Assembly: GCA_030636285.1 (NCBI GenBank)
Contig: DAOVXE010000049.1
Location: 1-6,214, forward strand
Length of the DNA stretch: 6,214 nucleotides
Direction: 5' to 3'
From: Candidatus Falkowiibacteriota bacterium
Lineage (GTDB): Bacteria; Patescibacteria; ABY1; BM507; UBA12075
Made by a program: the position numbers and the translations under genes. Shown here one piece after another: positions 1 to 5,908 of the stretch (its first letter is position 1; each line of letters starts with the position of its first letter). The notes beneath the pieces were generated by a model, which ran no database searches, was not told the DNA's origin, and saw only the letters and a list, made by a program, of their open reading frames with translations.

Positions 1-173
1 ACAAGATCACCCAAAATATAATATTTCATTATTCTCGGAAAAATCGGTCTTATTTTTGCTATCAACTTATTAAACAACCTGTCTTTGGGGGTTAGCTTTG
101 ATTGATTATAAAACAGGGCGGTGATATCACCGATAGCGCGCGCGTTTTCTTTTGTATGTTTTTTTATAATCAT
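1..173 (-). CDS. Unrecognised phage gene downstream of the hub (3' end outside window)
   Basis: An ATG at 173-171 opens a frame that stays open to the left window edge, giving the first 57 residues (start MIIKKHTKENARAIGD, then a basic stretch KLTPKDRLFNKLIAKIRPIF, ending YYILGDL). It starts 5 bases after the stop of the hub gene on the same strand, so it is very probably the next gene of the same operon. The visible part is basic, with amphipathic helical character and no clear signal peptide. I do not recognise the family. Its place after the tail hub suggests a tail-tip, fibre-associated or small accessory protein, but that rests on position only. No Shine-Dalgarno motif precedes the start; the leader is A-rich. 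The run GCGCGCGCG (136-144) falls inside this gene, in its Asn-Ala-Arg-Ala-Ile codons, and stands out in the AT-rich surroundings. Confidence 0.65.
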   Translation of the reverse strand, partial: MIIKKHTKENARAIGDITALFYNQSKLTPKDRLFNKLIAKIRPIFPRIMKYYILGDL

Positions 174-178
174 ATTTT

Positions 179-1678
179 TTAACTTAATTCACTTGTATCC
201 AAACAAAATTCTCTTTTTGGGTCAGAGTGTCCGGTTGGCACATACGGCGCTAAAACAAATATCGGCCTGACTCCCGCCCCAAATGGGTCTTTTTCAATTG
301 ACTCTGCCACTTCAATATTTTGATGATCTTCTTGCTCTGATGCCAAATTTATCTCTTCATTAACCTGAACGGTCTGATAATCAAGATAATACTTTTTTAA
401 AACCGCATTTTCGTTTAAAGTTATTTTTTTATTTTCTCCAACCAATAAACTCTGTAAAAATGAAATCATACCCAAAGTTTTGAGCGTGGCCAATTCAACT
501 GTCCATTCCCCCTCTGTAGCCGTAAACATCTTAAGGCTAACTCTCATGATTAAAAAACTTTCGCTTATACCTCTGCCGGTTAAATTAATACTTATGGTCT
601 GGCCTGAACTTAAACCGCTATTATATGTTCTGAATTCTCCCTCTCTGATCGTATTGGCGTAAGCCGACAATTGAGCCTCGCCGTATTGCTTGGCCTCTTC
701 TGTCGTTTTTATGCTCTTGTCAATTTTTTTAAATTCAAACCGTCCATATTTGGAAATACTGGCGTTGTCTTCTACTTGCGCCATTATCGGTATAAGATAG
801 TATCCGCTTATTTCAATCGCATCGGCGCTCAATGGCGGAATAACAAATCTCACATATTTCTCGTTGTAACTCCATAAACAATCATAATCAGCATCATTAT
901 TTAAAAATTCCACTCCCACTGTTACCTCTATACTGTTAACTAAAACAGTTGGCTTTTTTGAAAACTTATAATCAGTGGCAAAACTTTTTTGATTGCCATC
1001 GCCCGCATGAGGCTTGGTTCTTTCGTTGTCTGATGTAATCTCTCCACCCTCAATTATTACTACATTCCTAAGCTGGCTTAAATCATTTTCTATACTTAAA
1101 CTGTCCCTGATATAATTATCACTGCCGTCTGCGATATTAAACGGCGCCAATTCGTCATTTTTGGCAAAAAAATGAATATCATTATCATAATCAATGTACC
1201 AGCTGTAATTAAACAACTCACATAACTCGGACAAGCATTTGCTCACGCTTAAATTATTAAATGCCACTACCGTAACCTCTAAATCGCAATTTACATGATT
1301 ATAAGTAATTCCACTTCCAGCTAAATAACTGTCTATAATATATGAAATAATTTCGTTAACGGTTTTGTCTTCAAATCTGTCAATCACCAAAATTCTGTCT
1401 AAATCCAAAGTATAATCCTTGGTTTCAATTTCATAATAAACCACGTCTCCTTCGGCGTAATTTCCCACCCTGATAATCTTGCCTGCAAATATTTTGGTCG
1501 CGCCATCAAACACTTCCACAATATCGCTAATCTCCGGCTTATAGCTTTGACCTTCAAAAACCTTGATTGTAAAATTGCACAAATTTGGCTGTTCATTAAT
1601 ATTGTCCTCAATGCCAAAATTCTCCCAGTCAACCAGATTTGTTTTTTCTTCTCCGTTTATTTTAATAATTATATTCAT
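179..1678 (-). CDS. Baseplate hub / tail-tip protein (gp27/gpD-like, Tal-like N-terminus)
   Basis: This 499-residue protein lies directly after the tape measure gene (4-base gap), where siphophages encode distal tail and hub proteins. The N-terminal half reads like the hub fold of the T4 gp27 / P2 gpD / Mu gp44 group. A beta-rich first domain (about 1-95) contains DIVEVFDGATKIFAGKI (52-68) and the YEIETKDYTLDLDR stretch (82-95). A helical Fedk-TVNEIISYIIDSY segment (102-118) and a second beta domain (about 130-215) follow. Residues 224-300 (GDGNQKSF, VNSIEVTVG, ISGYYLIPI) look like an inserted beta-sandwich. Residues 307-400 (SISKYG, then an EAKQYGEAQL helix, GLSSGQTISINL and FLIMRVS) return to the hub-type closing domain. 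The tail after about 405 is low in recognisable structure and ends in a Pro-containing segment (471-499). No peptidase or lysozyme motif is evident. Assignment rests on pattern and position, not on a database match. A weak GGA 7 bases upstream is the only ribosome-site hint; TAA stop. Confidence 0.7.
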   Translation of the reverse strand: MNIIIKINGEEKTNLVDWENFGIEDNINEQPNLCNFTIKVFEGQSYKPEISDIVEVFDGATKIFAGKIIRVGNYAEGDVVYYEIETKDYTLDLDRILVIDRFEDKTVNEIISYIIDSYLAGSGITYNHVNCDLEVTVVAFNNLSVSKCLSELCELFNYSWYIDYDNDIHFFAKNDELAPFNIADGSDNYIRDSLSIENDLSQLRNVVIIEGGEITSDNERTKPHAGDGNQKSFATDYKFSKKPTVLVNSIEVTVGVEFLNNDADYDCLWSYNEKYVRFVIPPLSADAIEISGYYLIPIMAQVEDNASISKYGRFEFKKIDKSIKTTEEAKQYGEAQLSAYANTIREGEFRTYNSGLSSGQTISINLTGRGISESFLIMRVSLKMFTATEGEWTVELATLKTLGMISFLQSLLVGENKKITLNENAVLKKYYLDYQTVQVNEEINLASEQEDHQNIEVAESIEKDPFGAGVRPIFVLAPYVPTGHSDPKREFCLDTSELS

Positions 1679-1682
1679 AATA

Positions 1683-3323
1683 CTATCCCAATAAATTGCT
1701 TGTCTTTAATTTCCTGATCATTAAATCCCCAATGCGTTCAGCTCCTTTCCTATCCATGATAGTGTTGCCGGTGATATTTATATTTATCACGTTCCCTCTG
1801 CCACCCAGTCTATTATTTGGAATAATATCCCCGCTTGATCCAGGCACAAATAATTCCGGCCCCTCTTCGCCGACCAAATATGCTTTTGATTGGCTAATAA
1901 AACCGCCCCTAGCTTTTCCTCCGCCAAAACCCAATACCTTGCCTATCGCGCTTTTAGCCCCCTGAATTATATTCAATCTTTTGATGCTATTAATTAACTT
2001 ATCTATCCAACCAATAACTTTTGATATCGTGGTAATAGTTGTGTCCCAGATACCTTTAAATTTTTCAATACCAGCATTAGCCGCTTCAATAATACTGGTT
2101 AATGTCTGAATTAAAACAATAAGACTGACTTCAATTATTTTCACTACCGCAATTAGCGCGCCCAAAAAAATAACTCCTATAACCTGCGCAAATGTTTCCA
2201 AAAATGGCATTAAGGGTTGTAAAGCTTCCCATAATTTCTGCAATTCAGGTAACAAGTTCTCCTTAAAAACCAAGGCCACGTTATCCCAAGAAGTTCTAAA
2301 TATTGTAAGCAAGCCTTTATATTTTGTTACAATATCAATTCCGGTTTTTACGATATCAACAAAACTTTTTGAAATATCAATAACTGTTTTAATGGTAAAT
2401 TTTAAAGCCTCAAATGATTTTAATAATATTTGCCCGATCACGTCAGCTGTAGCTTTGAGTTGCGGATTGACTTCATTTTCTTCAGTAAAAGCCCATGCCC
2501 TAAAACTCTTGATTGATTTATAGACATACTCAATCATCGGTTTCATGGCATTATCAAGCATATCTCCCAAAATAAGCTTTAAGCTGACAATGCCGTCTTT
2601 AACTGAATTAGACATTTTATACCAACTGCCCATTGCCTCGGTATATGATCCTTCCATTCTGGTGGCCTCGCCAATTATGGCGTTGTACATGGCCTGTGTT
2701 TTTTGAGCGTATGTCATCTGGCTGGTTTTCATTCCCATCTGATCGGCCGCATCTTTATAGACTTTAATTAAATTCATCTCAATGCCATATTCGCTTAAAA
2801 GTTCCGGCCGGAGTTTAACCACGGCTTGCATCATAGCCTTGATGGCATCGTTGGAATTTTTATTTGAAGCGGCCGCTACATCCCGTCCTCTGGCCACAAT
2901 CTCCAGCGCCTGCTTTTCAGACATATTCGTCATAATGGCGGTTTTAGTTAATTCAATTGATGTCAGCATATCCTTATTTTCCTCGCGGATACTTTTAACC
3001 AAGCTATCAATTTGTTTTCTGCTCCAATTATTATTTTCTCCCAGTTTATAAATTACTGCTTTACTTTGCCCCAGCTGGCCGGACAAACTAACGCTTTCTT
3101 TTATAAGATTTGATATCCCGCTGGCCACACTTCTGATTGTTCCGACGATCGCGCTATAAGCCAGATTACCAACCGCAACCGCTTTGGTCATAGAACCAAA
3201 AGAACTGGATGTTGTTTTAACATCGTTGGTCATACCGTTTAACGCCTGACTCACTTTTTTCATTTCCGAGCTGGCATTATCTACGGCTTTTAATATTATT
3301 TGCAGTTCCTTATTGCTTGCCAT
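1683..3323 (-). CDS. Tail tape measure protein
   Basis: At 546 residues this is the longest gene in the window. It sits directly after the chaperone gene, the standard place for the tape measure. The protein sets tail length, occupies the tube lumen and is released into the host envelope on infection. The N-terminus (1-45) is helical and Ser/Lys rich, as in many tape measures (KELQIILKAVDNASSEMKK). Residues about 80-265 resemble the TP901-type core, including the MTYAQKTQAMYNAIIGEATR stretch (203-222) and the ILGDMLDNAMKPMI stretch (251-264). A strongly hydrophobic block at about 380-405 (VIGVIFLGALIAVVKIIEVS) may be a membrane-active segment. The C-terminal part carries the motif common in tape measures, ARGGF (471-475) followed by AYLVGEEGPELFVPG (481-495) and IIPN (500-503). 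There is no visible peptidase domain. By the usual 0.15 nm per residue this implies a tail of about 80 nm. The ATG overlaps the end of the frameshifted chaperone frame by 14 bases; the gene ends in TAG. Confidence 0.93.
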   Translation of the reverse strand: MASNKELQIILKAVDNASSEMKKVSQALNGMTNDVKTTSSSFGSMTKAVAVGNLAYSAIVGTIRSVASGISNLIKESVSLSGQLGQSKAVIYKLGENNNWSRKQIDSLVKSIREENKDMLTSIELTKTAIMTNMSEKQALEIVARGRDVAAASNKNSNDAIKAMMQAVVKLRPELLSEYGIEMNLIKVYKDAADQMGMKTSQMTYAQKTQAMYNAIIGEATRMEGSYTEAMGSWYKMSNSVKDGIVSLKLILGDMLDNAMKPMIEYVYKSIKSFRAWAFTEENEVNPQLKATADVIGQILLKSFEALKFTIKTVIDISKSFVDIVKTGIDIVTKYKGLLTIFRTSWDNVALVFKENLLPELQKLWEALQPLMPFLETFAQVIGVIFLGALIAVVKIIEVSLIVLIQTLTSIIEAANAGIEKFKGIWDTTITTISKVIGWIDKLINSIKRLNIIQGAKSAIGKVLGFGGGKARGGFISQSKAYLVGEEGPELFVPGSSGDIIPNNRLGGRGNVININITGNTIMDRKGAERIGDLMIRKLKTSNLLG

Positions 3324-3794
3324 TTAATTTTTTATTTCGTTCATTAATAAAAGTATAGAGCTCCAAAATATAGCTCCAGCGCTGAATTATAAACTCTTCC
3401 TCTGTCCAGCCCATCTCAACACAGACCATAGCTTTAATTCCAATAAAGCTGGGGTGTCTGTATCTGACAAATTTAGTTATTTCATATCTTGAGTTTTGGC
3501 TTTGGCTAAAAAATCTTTTACAAAACTTAAATTCTCCTGAATAAATTTAATATCTTCTATTCCGAATAAATTCACATTTTCTATACTGATTGATAATTTC
3601 TGATTATGTTCATCCGTGGCATCCCACTCTTCAATCACTCTCGTAAATAAAACCAGTATCTGTCTGATTTCGCTTTTCTCTTTTTCTATTGCCTCAATGT
3701 CGCTGGCTAAAATTCCGTCTCTGATTTTGATGGTTATCCCGCACTTAGGCAATTTTATATTTTTAATTTCTCTTGTGTCTTTTAATATTGGCAT
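3310..3794 (-). CDS. Tail assembly chaperone, -1 frameshift fusion (gpGT-like)
   Basis: Predicted product is a join of 3794-3507 (zero frame) and 3507-3310 (-1 frame), with base 3507 read twice. It has 96 residues of the short chaperone plus 65 from the second frame, 161 in all. The extension begins SQSQNSRYEITKF and contains EMGWTEEEFIIQRWSYILEL and the charged end INERNKKLNGKQ, ending in TAA at 3312-3310. The -1 frame is open from 3546, has no ATG before 3429, and fills the apparent gap 3476-3324. Its GWTEEEF-then-helix pattern resembles T-domains of other siphophages. In lambda, the minor GT product binds the tape measure through G and recruits tail tube subunits through T; the same role is inferred here from the order tube, chaperone, tape measure. 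The extension overlaps the tape measure start by 14 bases. That frameshifting occurs is inferred from frame continuity and the heptamer; its frequency is unknown. Confidence 0.85.
3430..3450 (-). repeat. Perfect 7-bp inverted repeat in the frameshift extension
   Basis: AGCTTTA (3450-3444 on the minus strand) and TAAAGCT (3436-3430) are perfect complements separated by a 7-base loop. They fall within the coding sequence of the -1 frame extension. The stem could form a modest AT-rich hairpin in the mRNA downstream of the slippery site. A link with frameshifting is doubtful because of the 56-base distance. Confidence 0.3.
3477..3794 (-). CDS. Tail assembly chaperone, short form (gpG-like)
   Basis: A 105-residue protein encoded between the major tail tube and tape measure genes, the conserved place of the lambda gpG-type chaperone that coats the tape measure before tube polymerisation. 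The visible sequence is a short beta part (IKLPKCGITIKIRDG) followed by an acidic/basic helical region (SDIEAIEKEKSEIRQILVLF, then IEEWDATDEHNQ) and a C-terminal helix (FIQENLSFVKDFLAKAKTQ). It has no catalytic motif, which suits a chaperone. I chose the ATG at 3794, 4 bases after the tail tube stop. A TTG at 3815 in the same frame would add seven residues and overlap the tube gene by 17 bases, and is less likely. Neither start has a clear Shine-Dalgarno sequence, so translation is probably coupled to the tube gene. The zero frame ends in TAA at 3479-3477, ten codons after the slippery site. Confidence 0.82.
   Translation of the reverse strand: MPILKDTREIKNIKLPKCGITIKIRDGILASDIEAIEKEKSEIRQILVLFTRVIEEWDATDEHNQKLSISIENVNLFGIEDIKFIQENLSFVKDFLAKAKTQDMK
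3507..3513 (-). promoter_or_regulatory. Programmed -1 ribosomal frameshift slippery site (U UUU UUA)
   Basis: On the minus strand the chaperone frame reads GAT TTT TTA GCC here, giving the canonical X XXY YYZ heptamer T TTT TTA in the correct zero-frame phase. Slipping back one base moves the ribosome into a frame open for 65 more codons. The +1 frame is closed nearby by TAA, TAG and TGA, so only the -1 shift is productive. An internal AGGAG (3538-3534) lies 20 bases upstream, further than the roughly 10-14 bases known from dnaX. A 7-bp hairpin lies 56 bases downstream, too far for a classical stimulator. Neither is needed for the call. Confidence 0.85.
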
Positions 3795-3798
3795 ATGT

Positions 3799-4773
3799 TT
3801 AATAGCTTGCTTCAAGGTTAGTTAACACCGTTTCAATGCTTTTTGAATCGCTTGCTGAATAAAAAGCCTTGAAATTGACCGTAACCTTGGCAATCTCGTT
3901 ATTATCACCGCTGATAAGCGGTTCTCTTAATTTAATTTTTGCTAAATCAACTACCAGCTTGGGATTACTGCTTGCCCCAATCGTGATATCACCGTTAATG
4001 ATTTCCAGCCTCATGGCTTTCTGATTTCCGTTTAAGGCATAATCCATTAAAATCGTATCCTTGAAATTCATCTCAATAGATCCTTCTATGGTCAACTGCT
4101 TATTCAAAAAATCATTCGGCTCAATACTTCCGAGCTTGTCATCATCTTCAATATTTTTATTTATATTTAACTCCACTCTTTTAACATCAATTGAACTGGC
4201 ACCGTCAAGACCGGCTAAATTATCAGCTAATTTTAAATTGATATGCTGGCCTAAAAAATAATTTTCCGTAATATACGCCGGTGAACTTGTTTCGACCGCT
4301 CCGGCCTTGCCCCTAACGGCAATCTCATATTTTAAATACTGATTTACAGCCGCTTCAAGCTTCAAAGTCTCAATTACTGAATTAGGATAAGCCTTTTGCT
4401 CATTATCGCCCCGTTTAACCTCAACTGTTAACGTTGGGTGTTTAGCTGATTGTAAAACTCCAAAAACATGCTCATATACCCCTGTGTCAACCGTTTCCAC
4501 GCTTCCAACTTGACCTATCGCGGCCAAAAGAATAAGACCGAAACTTTTATCAAATACTTCACCTGCAATCGCGCCACCGCTCATTTTTTTGCTGATTTCC
4601 TGATCCTCGCTGTCCTCAATAACTCCCACTGCCCGCTCGCTGACTGCCACCTCTATTTTGTCATTAATATCTTCGGATAATGGTTTTAACCAATAGGTTG
4701 GAGCCACTTTGACTCCCCGGCTGGCTTCCTTGCCAATGCCGATATTAAATTTTCGTTTTATTAGCTCTGTCAT
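3799..4773 (-). CDS. Major tail tube protein
   Basis: This 324-residue protein matches the pattern of phage tail tube proteins of the Phage_tube_2 type, the subunit that stacks in rings to form the tail tube. The N-terminus has the characteristic IGIGKEASRGVKVAPTYWL (11-29), followed by an acidic strand region and the SGGAIAGEVFDKSFGLILLA stretch (65-84), typical of the first domain. The rest is beta-rich: HPTLTVEVKRG (112-122), alternating strands around 135-155, a GSIEPNDFLNKQLTIEGSIE segment (215-234), and a closing AKVTVNFKAFYS (295-306). There are no long coiled coils. It precedes the chaperone and tape measure genes in the order seen in siphophages, and no sheath gene lies upstream of it. 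The ATG at 4773 is preceded by an A/T-rich leader with no Shine-Dalgarno motif. The 52-base space before it is the longest true intergenic stretch in the window. TAA stop, 4 bases before the chaperone ATG. Confidence 0.9.
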   Translation of the reverse strand: MTELIKRKFNIGIGKEASRGVKVAPTYWLKPLSEDINDKIEVAVSERAVGVIEDSEDQEISKKMSGGAIAGEVFDKSFGLILLAAIGQVGSVETVDTGVYEHVFGVLQSAKHPTLTVEVKRGDNEQKAYPNSVIETLKLEAAVNQYLKYEIAVRGKAGAVETSSPAYITENYFLGQHINLKLADNLAGLDGASSIDVKRVELNINKNIEDDDKLGSIEPNDFLNKQLTIEGSIEMNFKDTILMDYALNGNQKAMRLEIINGDITIGASSNPKLVVDLAKIKLREPLISGDNNEIAKVTVNFKAFYSASDSKSIETVLTNLEASY

Positions 4774-4798
4774 AATTTTTCTATTTCAAAACAGCCGA

Positions 4799-4828
4799 TA
4801 AATAAGAATGGCGTGTTCTGCTTATTTA
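4799..4828 (-). repeat. 8-bp inverted repeat between the small ORF and the tail tube gene
   Basis: TAAATAAG (minus strand, 4828-4821) pairs with CTTATTTA (4806-4799) across a 14-base loop. The first arm overlaps the TAA stop of the 64-residue gene. It is AT-rich and not followed by a U-tract, so it does not look like an intrinsic terminator. It could be an RNA-stability or processing element ahead of the abundantly needed tube protein, or chance in AT-rich DNA. Confidence 0.3.
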
Positions 4829-5020
4829 ATTTATTATTTCTTTTAATTTTTTATCAGCCTCTTTTTTACTCGTGGCTTTGACTGTAATACCATGCTCCGG
4901 ATAATTAAATTCTTGTTTTTTTTCATTTTTCTTCTCCTCCTTGTTTTTGATACGCTCGCTTTGCACTTCCTTATCCGGCCTTAAGGCCTTGTCCTCAATT
5001 TGAGATTTTTTAACTGCCAT
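4826..5020 (-). CDS. Small charged protein of unknown function in the tail operon
   Basis: A 64-residue protein in two parts. Residues 1-37 are highly charged and probably disordered, with a Lys/Glu run (KNKEEKKNEKKQEF). Residues 40-64 form a compact-looking strand-helix unit, YPEHGITVKATSKKEADKKL, ending KEIIN. It starts 18 bases after the terminator-like gene and ends 52 bases before the tail tube gene, on the same strand. I do not recognise a family with known function. Mu-like phages carry a small gene at the same place, between the terminator and the sheath/tube genes, but I see no sequence likeness. No Shine-Dalgarno motif is visible; the leader is AACTACAAAAAT. The organised C-terminal module, the syntenic position and the clean ATG and TAA support a real gene. 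A role as a small tail assembly or scaffold factor is a guess. Confidence 0.72.
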   Translation of the reverse strand: MAVKKSQIEDKALRPDKEVQSERIKNKEEKKNEKKQEFNYPEHGITVKATSKKEADKKLKEIIN

Positions 5021-5038
5021 ATTTTTGTAGTTAGATTA

Positions 5039-5449
5039 TTAAATTATTTGAATTAATTTTTTACAAATTATTTCCATTTCCAAAACTCTCATCAACAACT
5101 CTCTATCCTCCCAGATAAAAGAACTTGAAACCAAAACATCATCGCAAACCCCGCCCAATGTATCATCATTGTCAAAAGCCTCATCAATCTCGTCGCTTAA
5201 ACCGTTTAAAAGATTTTCTCCGGCTTCCTGGCCTCTTGCTTCCTCGTTTACTTCTTGAATTATCTGCACCTTGAATTTATAATTTTTAAAAATTGTCTTA
5301 ACGCTCATCCTTTCTTTTTCATTTTCCGTGCCCAAAATAACCGCCACAGGGTACTTGTCAAATCGACCTTTATTGTATTTATAGACCTGTGCTATATCAT
5401 CAATATTATCCAGCTTGTTATATATTGCATCTAAAATTTGACTTCTCAT
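5039..5449 (-). CDS. Tail terminator-like protein (gpU-like)
   Basis: A 136-residue protein following the gp10-like gene with a 4-base ATGA overlap, which indicates translational coupling. Family proteins cap the tail tube and connect it to the neck. The pattern fits: an N-terminal helix (RSQILDAIYNKLDNI, 2-16), a strand pair around KYPVAVILG (32-40), a strand FKNYKFKVQIIQEV (54-67), a central helix (GENLLNGLSDEIDEAFD, 77-93), then the DDTLGGVCDDVLVSSSFIWE segment (95-114) and a final strand (LMRVLEMEIICKKL). The 'YP-a-v' strand, the helix ending near Asp and the TLGG segment are typical of this group. Identification is by pattern and gene order, and the protein could be labelled a neck or tail-completion protein instead. 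An AAGAG just before the ATG is a weak ribosome-site candidate, one of the few in the window. TAA stop. Confidence 0.72.
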   Translation of the reverse strand: MRSQILDAIYNKLDNIDDIAQVYKYNKGRFDKYPVAVILGTENEKERMSVKTIFKNYKFKVQIIQEVNEEARGQEAGENLLNGLSDEIDEAFDNDDTLGGVCDDVLVSSSFIWEDRELLMRVLEMEIICKKLIQII

Positions 5450-5907
5450 AAGCTCTTGATTATTTTTTCTAAAACCCCGACAAATATTCTTCTTACTTGG
5501 TAATTTGCTTTTAATACTGTTCGATCCACAAACGGATTAGCTTTTGTTCCTTTTCGCATTATGCTTTTCTGCACTGCGTATGGATTCAACCCTTTTTTTA
5601 TCGCCCAAATGCGAAGCGGCGCTCTTTTGCTTTTAACCGACACATAGTGCGGTCTGGTGCCTTCGTGAACGCTGATAGCGTATTTCTTCCTGGGAACTAT
5701 AATCACACTTCCTTTTTTTAACCTGATGCCGATGCTTTGCCTTAAATGAGCGGTAACTCCGACCGGCGCTTCTCTTTTTTCTCTTCCGGCGATAACTTTG
5801 CCTGATTTCAATAATCCTTTTTGAATTTCCCTATTGGCAATCACCGGATACATTCTGAATGCCTCCCTGATTTCGTTTATATTTTCAATTTTTATTTCAA
5901 ATGGCAT
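5446..5907 (-). CDS. HK97 gp10-like tail completion / neck protein
   Basis: A 153-residue basic protein matching the HK97-gp10_like family, which acts at the head-tail interface during tail completion. Diagnostic segments are REAPVGVTAHLRQSI (45-59), the YAISVHEGTRPHYVS block (76-90, corresponding to the family's YA-x-x-VExGTxPH core), a WAIKKG segment (101-106), and GTKANPFVDRT (120-130), the family's C-terminal G-x-x-PF region. A final helix (VRRIFVGVLEKIIKSL) closes the protein. It starts 1 base after the stop of the joining protein and overlaps the terminator-like gene by 4 bases. No Shine-Dalgarno motif is visible, so reinitiation or coupling is likely. It ends in TGA, which shows that TGA is read as stop here and argues against code 4 or code 25. 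Confidence 0.85.
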   Translation of the reverse strand: MPFEIKIENINEIREAFRMYPVIANREIQKGLLKSGKVIAGREKREAPVGVTAHLRQSIGIRLKKGSVIIVPRKKYAISVHEGTRPHYVSVKSKRAPLRIWAIKKGLNPYAVQKSIMRKGTKANPFVDRTVLKANYQVRRIFVGVLEKIIKSL

Positions 5908-5908
5908 G

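Noticed and set aside
136..144. Alternating GCGCGCGCG run in AT-rich DNA, a possible unusual DNA structure.
   Set aside because: Only nine bases long and fully explained by Asn-Ala-Arg-Ala codons of the downstream gene.
1399..1632. A 77-codon minus-strand frame inside the hub gene.
   Set aside because: Entirely nested in another frame of a well-supported gene, with no domain pattern in its translation.
3310..3429. Independent translation of the second chaperone frame from the ATG at 3429.
   Set aside because: It would drop the start of the open -1 region, lacks a ribosome site, and does not explain the in-phase slippery heptamer; the fusion is the better model.
121..3995. The palindrome GTGATATCAC, extended to a 12-base repeat GTGATATCACCG, occurs at 121-132 and 3983-3994.
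   Set aside because: About one repeated 12-mer is expected by chance in a window this size, and both copies lie within coding sequence of unrelated genes.
4774..4825. Promoter or terminator ahead of the tail tube gene.
   Set aside because: No convincing -35/-10 pair and no U-tract after the inverted repeat.
5446..5448. Alternative genetic code with TGA as Trp or Gly, considered because of the AT-rich, possibly CPR-like character.
   Set aside because: TGA ends the gp10-like gene at the family's expected C-terminus in an ATGA overlap, and Trp positions use TGG.
3799..5449. Contractile tail (sheath gene) near the tube and terminator genes.
   Set aside because: No ORF of sheath size exists between terminator and tube; only the 64-residue gene is there.
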